From positions 1 to 10,774 of the forward strand of contig JAGWXN010000096.1 of assembly GCA_018969885.1 (NCBI GenBank): a DNA stretch of 10,774 nt, in the 5' to 3' direction. Position numbers and translations under genes: made by a program. The DNA is from Betaproteobacteria bacterium (GTDB lineage Bacteria > Pseudomonadota > Gammaproteobacteria > Burkholderiales > Burkholderiaceae). Shown one piece after another: positions 7,014-10,774 of this stretch; the stretch's first letter is position 1; each line of letters opens with the position of its first letter. The notes under the pieces are model-generated. The model searched no databases and was not told the origin of the DNA. It saw nothing but the letters and a program-made list of their open reading frames with translations.

Positions 7014-7769
7014 ATGTCCAACGTTACCGAGTTCGCCCCGGGCGGCTACCGCTATGTGAATGGTGTTTTCCAATATTCCTGTGGCGTGGCTGCGCTTCCG
7101 GGATTCACCATTGAACGGGCGCGATTCTTTCGCCCAGTGCCGCTTGCGCAGGGTTTTGCCGCAATTGAAGCGCATTTGCGCTCTCTTGGGCGCCCCACGA
7201 CAGCGTTCTGCGGATGCGAGCTTCGCTCGCCAGAGCCATTCTCTGAGGCGGGTTTTCGCGCGTTCAATGAGGTCTATGTTGGCACGCTTGAGCGCTGGGG
7301 CTTGTACCGCGATGGCATCAACCCCGTGGCCCGCTCCAATGTGTGCCCCGAGATGAACGCACCCGGCGAACCATCGTTTTATGCATTCTCGTATACCGTT
7401 CCCGGCGCCGCGCCGGCGGGAAGAGGTTCGTTTGTCATTGCTGGCTCAGCCGAGGCCCCGGAGGGCAAGAGCAATTACCGCGATCACATCATTCGGCTGG
7501 GAGACACATCGCCTGCGGGTCTGCTCGCCAAAGCGCAGTGGGTCCTGGGCGAGCATGAGCGCCGGATGGGCGAGCTGGGAATGAAGTGGGCCGATACCAC
7601 TGGCGTTCATGTTTACACGATTCACGACATTCACCCGCTGATGGCATCGGAACTGGTGCGCCGGGGGGCGGGTGAGTCGGGGGTGAGCTGGCAATATTGC
7701 CGGCCTCCCGTGGTAGATCTGGAGTTTGAGATGGATATGCGGGGGGTGAGCCGGGAGTGGGTGCTCTGA
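7014..7769 (+). CDS. CnbZ-like protein (2-amino-5-chloromuconate deaminase family, RidA-related)
   Basis: This is a 251-residue soluble protein without signal peptide or membrane segments. From memory it resembles the family annotated as 2-amino-5-chloromuconate deaminase CnbZ, which is related to the YjgF/RidA fold. Shared features include GGYRYVNGVFQYSCGVAALPG (begins at residue 10), the cysteine pair in FCGCELRSPEPF (65-76), NPVARSNVCPE (103-113), AGSAEAPEGKSNYRDHI (143-159) and the end region CRPPVVDLEFEMDMRGV (229-245). RidA-type proteins hydrolyse reactive enamine/imine intermediates. CnbZ deaminates an aminomuconate, so a deaminase step after the upstream monooxygenase is plausible, though not shown. 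The ATG at 7014 has GGAG seven bases before it; a 60-base gap separates it from the monooxygenase gene, and co-transcription is likely. Its stop is only ten bases from the convergent livF stop. The family call is moderate, and substrate and catalytic residues are uncertain. Confidence 0.6.
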   Translation: MSNVTEFAPGGYRYVNGVFQYSCGVAALPGFTIERARFFRPVPLAQGFAAIEAHLRSLGRPTTAFCGCELRSPEPFSEAGFRAFNEVYVGTLERWGLYRDGINPVARSNVCPEMNAPGEPSFYAFSYTVPGAAPAGRGSFVIAGSAEAPEGKSNYRDHIIRLGDTSPAGLLAKAQWVLGEHERRMGELGMKWADTTGVHVYTIHDIHPLMASELVRRGAGESGVSWQYCRPPVVDLEFEMDMRGVSREWVL

Positions 7770-7779
7770 CGAGCGCGGC

Positions 7780-8502
7780 CTACACCACGCCCAGATACGC
7801 CTCGCGGATAGCCGGGTCATCGCGAAGCTCAGCGCTGGATCCGGCTCGGGTGATGCGGCCGGTATCCATCACGAAAGCCCGGTCGGCGAGTTCGAGCGCG
7901 GTGGCAACGTCCTGTTCAACCACGAGCATGGAGAGGCCCTGGGCGTTCAGCCCGCGGAGCGCCTCGCAAAGTGACTCGACCACCGCGGGTGCAAGGCCGA
8001 GTGACAGTTCGTCAATGAGCAATAACTTGGGAAGCCCCATGAGGCCGCGGGCAATGGCGCACATCTGCTGTTCGCCGCCCGATAAGGTGCCGGCGTTCTG
8101 CCCTGCACGCGAGGCCAGAATCGGAAACAGTTCGTACATGCGTTCAAGATCGCGGCGAATGGCGGCTTCGCCGTCGCGCCGGAGATAGGCCCCCATCAGC
8201 AGATTGTCGCGAACAGGCATGGCCGAAAACAGACGTCGTCCCTCAGGGACATGGGCGATGCCAGCAGACAGTACCGCTTCGGGCGTTGCACCGGTGAGGT
8301 TTGCGCCGTTGAAACGGATGCTCCCCCCTCGGGTGGGTACCAGACCGGACAAGGTGCGCATGAGCGTGGTTTTGCCGGCGCCGTTAGAGCCCACCAGGCA
8401 TGCAATGCTGCCGGCTTGTACCTCGAGGGTGGCGTCCCACAGTACCTGCACGTCGCCGTAGCCTGACTGCAGTCCCTGGATACTGAGCAGTGCCTCAGCC
8501 AT
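7780..8502 (-). CDS. livF: Branched-chain amino acid/amide-type ABC transporter ATPase LivF
   Basis: This is the second ATPase of a Liv (HAAT) importer, 240 residues from the chosen start, and it powers uptake through the LivH/LivM pore at the inner membrane. Walker A is GSNGAGKT (38-45), the Q-loop region lies near GIAHVPEGRRLF (81-92), the signature is LSGGEQQ (140-146), and Walker B with D-loop is LLLIDELSLGLAP (160-172). The switch histidine position reads VVEQD (194-198), as is usual in LivF. The DEL in place of the common DEP is a known variation. I chose the ATG at 8502 rather than the in-frame ATG at 8541 because AGGAG sits six bases upstream of 8502 and family members begin at this point. 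It overlaps the livG end by eight bases. It is the last gene of the operon and faces the cnbZ-like gene. Confidence 0.94.
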   Translation of the reverse strand: MAEALLSIQGLQSGYGDVQVLWDATLEVQAGSIACLVGSNGAGKTTLMRTLSGLVPTRGGSIRFNGANLTGATPEAVLSAGIAHVPEGRRLFSAMPVRDNLLMGAYLRRDGEAAIRRDLERMYELFPILASRAGQNAGTLSGGEQQMCAIARGLMGLPKLLLIDELSLGLAPAVVESLCEALRGLNAQGLSMLVVEQDVATALELADRAFVMDTGRITRAGSSAELRDDPAIREAYLGVV

Positions 8503-9250
8503 GCGGGGCTCCTGTGGTTTGCGCGGCGTAGCGTTTGCCAAGGTAGGCCTGAATTACCTTGGGGTCGCGCATGACCGATTGGGGCTCGCCTTCGGCGATG
8601 AGCTCGCCATGATGAAGGACGACCACCCGAGAGCAGAGCGACGTGACCACCTTCATGAGGTGCTCGATGATCAGAATGGTGATGCCCCGCGCGGCGATCG
8701 CCTGGATCAGCTCGAGCGCCTGGTTGATTTCCGATGAGTTGAGCCCAGCGTTGACCTCGTCGAGTAGCAGAAGCTGCGGGCGCATCGCAAGCCCCTTGGC
8801 GAGCTCGAGGCGCTTGCGCATGGCAAGCGTGAGCGCGGCGGCACTGCGTTCGGCGAAGTCGCCAAGCCCTACGAATTCAAGATGTGCCTGCGCCTGCGCC
8901 CGTGCGTCACGGATGGAGGGTGCGCCACCCGCAAAAAGCGCAGCTGCGGCGACGTTCTCGACCACGGTCAGTTCGGGAAACGGTTGAACGATTTGAAAGG
9001 TCCGGCCAATACCGGCTCGTGCTGCCTGCCACGGCGCATAACGCGTGACATCGCGTCCATTAAAAACAACCGATCCGCTGGTGGCCGGGTGCACACCGGT
9101 GATGACATTGACCAGTGTGGTTTTCCCGGCCCCGTTCGGCCCGATCAGCCCGATAATTTCGCCCGCCTTCACCGACAGGCTGACGTTACTGACCGCAGCG
9201 AGCCCGCCAAAGCGCCGAGACACACCGCGTAATTCGAGAAGCGGGGTCAT
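8495..9250 (-). CDS. livG: Branched-chain amino acid/amide-type ABC transporter ATPase LivG
   Basis: This is the first ATPase of the Liv importer, 251 residues. Walker A is GPNGAGKT (37-44). GIGRTFQIVQPFPELTVVENV carries the Q-loop (GRTFQ). The signature is a degenerate LTLAMRKRLELAKGLA in place of LSGGQ, as in many LivG proteins. Walker B is LLLLDEVNAGLN, and the switch histidine is in IIEHLM. The C-terminal VIQAYLGKRY is typical of LivG. The ATG at 9250 overlaps the livM stop by four bases (ATGA) with no strong ribosome site of its own, so translation is probably coupled. The stop lies inside the start of livF (eight-base overlap). It works with LivF as a heterodimer. The transported compound is not evident, since these systems carry branched-chain amino acids, urea, amides or aromatic acids. 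Confidence 0.95.
   Translation of the reverse strand: MTPLLELRGVSRRFGGLAAVSNVSLSVKAGEIIGLIGPNGAGKTTLVNVITGVHPATSGSVVFNGRDVTRYAPWQAARAGIGRTFQIVQPFPELTVVENVAAAALFAGGAPSIRDARAQAQAHLEFVGLGDFAERSAAALTLAMRKRLELAKGLAMRPQLLLLDEVNAGLNSSEINQALELIQAIAARGITILIIEHLMKVVTSLCSRVVVLHHGELIAEGEPQSVMRDPKVIQAYLGKRYAAQTTGAPHG
8509..8513 (-). promoter_or_regulatory. Ribosome binding site that sets the livF start at 8502
   Basis: On the minus strand AGGAG lies six bases before the ATG at 8502, inside the 3' end of livG. It favours this start over the in-frame ATG at 8541, which would add 13 residues lying wholly within livG. Confidence 0.7.
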
Positions 9251-10212
9251 GGTTTATGGCCCCGCGCCCGACGCCGTGCGATGCCTGCCAACCCACGGGG
9301 CAGAAAAAGCACCAGCAGGACGATGAGAAGCCCGAGGACGCCCGAATGGACTTCAAGGAAGCGTCGCCAGACGATCTCTTCCAGACCGAGGAATACGCCG
9401 GCTCCGATGATCGGGCCAAATACCGATCCCGCGCCGCCCAGCAACACCATGACGATCGGCTTGACCGAGTAGAGCACATCGAACACGTCAGGGGGTTCGA
9501 TGTAGTTGACCCAGGACGCATAGATCGCCCCTGCGATGCCCGTAAACACCGCGGACAGCGCAAAGGCCGACGTTTTGGTGGCGGTGGTGTTGACGCCCAA
9601 CATGTCGGCGGCGGATTCGTTCTGCTGGATGCAGCGCAGGCCGAAACCCAGGCGGCCGTGTTGGACCGCGAGGGTGGCTGCCATGGCGATCGCGGCGAGT
9701 GCCAGCATGGTCCAGTAGAAGAAATCGGCCTGCTGCTCGACAGACTGCCCGGTACGAAGCGGCAGATTGAGGCCCATGCCGCCGCCGGTCAGATCGGTAG
9801 CGGAGTTGATGATTTCGCGCAGCACTTCCGCCACCACCAGGCTCGCGATCGCGAAGTAGTGGCCGCGAAGACGCAATAACGCGAGACCAAGTGCTGCGGC
9901 AAATAGCAAGGCAATCAAGCCCGCGATGCCCCATGCGAGCCACATTCCGATACCGAATTTCTGCGCGACGCCACCGGCATAGGCGCCCAGCCCAAAAAAC
10001 GCCGCGGTGGCAAACGATGGATAGCCCGCCATGCCGCCAATAAAGTTCCAGGAGAGTGCCAACACCGCGTACATGAGCATGGTGGTGCCCAACCGGAGGA
10101 TGTAGGTGTCCGCCAGAAACGGAGGCAGCGCCATAAGCACGAACAGCAGACATGCCAGGCCGAGATCGCGGCGGGCGGCAGGATCGAGCGCGGCCATCGC
10201 GGGACTACTCAT
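9247..10212 (-). CDS. livM: Branched-chain amino acid/amide-type ABC transporter permease LivM
   Basis: This is an inner-membrane permease of 321 residues with about eight to ten hydrophobic segments. Family stretches include LSWNFIGGMAGYPSFATAAFFGLGAY (its opening LSWNFIGG is typical), the cytoplasmic LRGHYFAIASLV, and TDLTGGGMGL. The conserved GLRCIQQNESAADMLGVN loop contacts the ATPases, and GGAGSVFGPIIGA lies near the end. The open frame extends upstream to 10398, but those 62 extra residues are tryptophan- and arginine-rich and are just livH read out of frame. The ATG at 10212 follows AGGAAGGG (10222-10215) and starts MSSPAMAALDPAARRD, a normal LivM N terminus. It overlaps the livH stop by eight bases and the livG start by four, so the operon is tightly coupled. 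With LivH it forms the substrate channel. Confidence 0.94.
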   Translation of the reverse strand: MSSPAMAALDPAARRDLGLACLLFVLMALPPFLADTYILRLGTTMLMYAVLALSWNFIGGMAGYPSFATAAFFGLGAYAGGVAQKFGIGMWLAWGIAGLIALLFAAALGLALLRLRGHYFAIASLVVAEVLREIINSATDLTGGGMGLNLPLRTGQSVEQQADFFYWTMLALAAIAMAATLAVQHGRLGFGLRCIQQNESAADMLGVNTTATKTSAFALSAVFTGIAGAIYASWVNYIEPPDVFDVLYSVKPIVMVLLGGAGSVFGPIIGAGVFLGLEEIVWRRFLEVHSGVLGLLIVLLVLFLPRGLAGIARRRARGHKP

Positions 10213-10774
10213 AGCCCTTCCTACCCAGGAGCCCCGTGGGTCGGAATACCAGCATTGCAATGAGCAGGGCGAAGGCCACGGTGACCGCGTGCTCGGGGCC
10301 AAACCAAAGCGCGGCGAAGCTCTCCACCACGCCCAGAACCAACCCACCCACCATGGCGCCCGGCACGCTACCCAATCCGCCCAGCACGCACACGACAAAT
10401 GCCTTACCGAGGTAGACGGGCCCCGTGAGCGGGGAAATGGGAAAGATCATGGCGATCAGGGGGCCGGCGACACCTGCCATCAGCGCGCCCAGTCCGAAGG
10501 TGATGGCGTAAGTTCGATAGACGTTGACGCCCATCAGCGAGGCGGCCTCCCGGTCCATCCTCACAGCGACAATTGCTCGCCCGGTTCGCGAGCGGGAGAG
10601 CACGAGGTAGAGGAGCAGTGTGAGCAGCAGGGCGAGCCCCATGGCCGCCAGCCGATCAACCGGCAGCACGATGTTTCCAAGGCTGAGCACGCCCAGCGGC
10701 GGATCAAGCACTAGCTTGCGAAAGTCGGCTTTGAACGCGGCCAGCATGGCATTCGACAGCATCAGGTCGAGGCC
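10205..10774 (-). CDS. livH: Branched-chain amino acid/amide-type ABC transporter permease LivH, 5' part beyond the window
   Basis: This is the C-terminal part of LivH, about 189 codons; the frame stays open to the right edge (residues GLDL precede the first methionine at 10762). Full-length LivH is around 290 residues, so roughly 100 N-terminal residues, including the first membrane segments, lie outside. The ATG at 10762 is therefore not the true start. Visible family features are a membrane segment around DRLAAMGLALLLTLLLYLVL, the cytoplasmic ATPase-contact loop with TGRAIVAVRMDREAASLMGVN, and FVVCVLGGLGSVPGAMVGGLVLGVVES near the C terminus. The C terminus ends RPTGLLGRKGYE. The stop overlaps the livM start by eight bases. 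The periplasmic binding protein that would show the substrate is not in the window; it may lie beyond the right edge. Confidence 0.95.
   Translation of the reverse strand, partial: GLDLMLSNAMLAAFKADFRKLVLDPPLGVLSLGNIVLPVDRLAAMGLALLLTLLLYLVLSRSRTGRAIVAVRMDREAASLMGVNVYRTYAITFGLGALMAGVAGPLIAMIFPISPLTGPVYLGKAFVVCVLGGLGSVPGAMVGGLVLGVVESFAALWFGPEHAVTVAFALLIAMLVFRPTGLLGRKGYE

Noticed and set aside
10213..10398. An upstream extension of livM to an in-frame ATG at 10398.
   Set aside because: The added residues are a frame-shifted reading of livH and unlike any LivM N terminus; a good ribosome site precedes 10212.
1..10774. CRISPR arrays, insertion sequences or tandem repeats.
   Set aside because: I saw no regularly spaced repeats, transposase genes or terminal inverted repeats on reading both strands.

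Overview
The window reads as about 10.8 kb of chromosomal DNA from a moderately high-GC proteobacterium. The evidence is a tRNA-Ser gene with encoded CCA, GTG starts alongside ATG starts, tight overlapping genes, and a complete-looking Liv-type (branched-chain amino acid/amide, HAAT) ABC importer next to a hydantoinase-type catabolic operon. This pattern is common in Beta- and Alphaproteobacteria. I lean towards a betaproteobacterium, but the sequence alone does not settle it. Almost all the DNA is coding, and the longest stretch without a gene is 97 bases.

Layout from left to right. (1) Positions 9-854, minus strand: a Sir2-family (class II, SIRT4-like) NAD-dependent deacylase with a four-cysteine zinc site. 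(2) Positions 901-990, plus strand: tRNA-Ser(UGA), with an extended -10 promoter element just upstream. (3) Positions 1009-1796, plus strand: a two-gene HEPN/MNT toxin-antitoxin module. It consists of a MntA-like nucleotidyltransferase antitoxin and a HepT-like HEPN RNase toxin overlapping by 4 bases, and it starts only 18 bases after the tRNA with no terminator between. (4) Positions 1789-1815: a perfect 9-bp hairpin whose two arms hold the stop codons of the convergent hepT-like and hyuB-like genes. (5) Positions 1808-5557, minus strand: hyuA-hyuB, encoding the two subunits of an ATP-dependent hydantoinase/oxoprolinase-family enzyme. (6) Positions 5558-5654: a divergent control region with a 14-bp perfect palindrome. 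(7) Positions 5655-7769, plus strand: an NtaA/DszA-family flavin-dependent monooxygenase followed by a protein resembling CnbZ (2-amino-5-chloromuconate deaminase, RidA-related). (8) Positions 7780-10774, minus strand: livF, livG, livM and the 3' part of livH, transcribed from beyond the right edge as livH-livM-livG-livF.

Regions 5 to 8 probably work together. The Liv importer would bring in a small nitrogen-containing compound, the flavin monooxygenase would oxidise or open it, the CnbZ/RidA-like protein would process an imine/enamine or aminomuconate-like intermediate, and HyuAB would hydrolyse a cyclic amide or ureide bond using ATP. The substrate cannot be read from the sequence. A flavin monooxygenase followed by a RidA-type protein resembles RutA/RutC of pyrimidine breakdown. 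The tRNA and toxin-antitoxin module form an unrelated unit.
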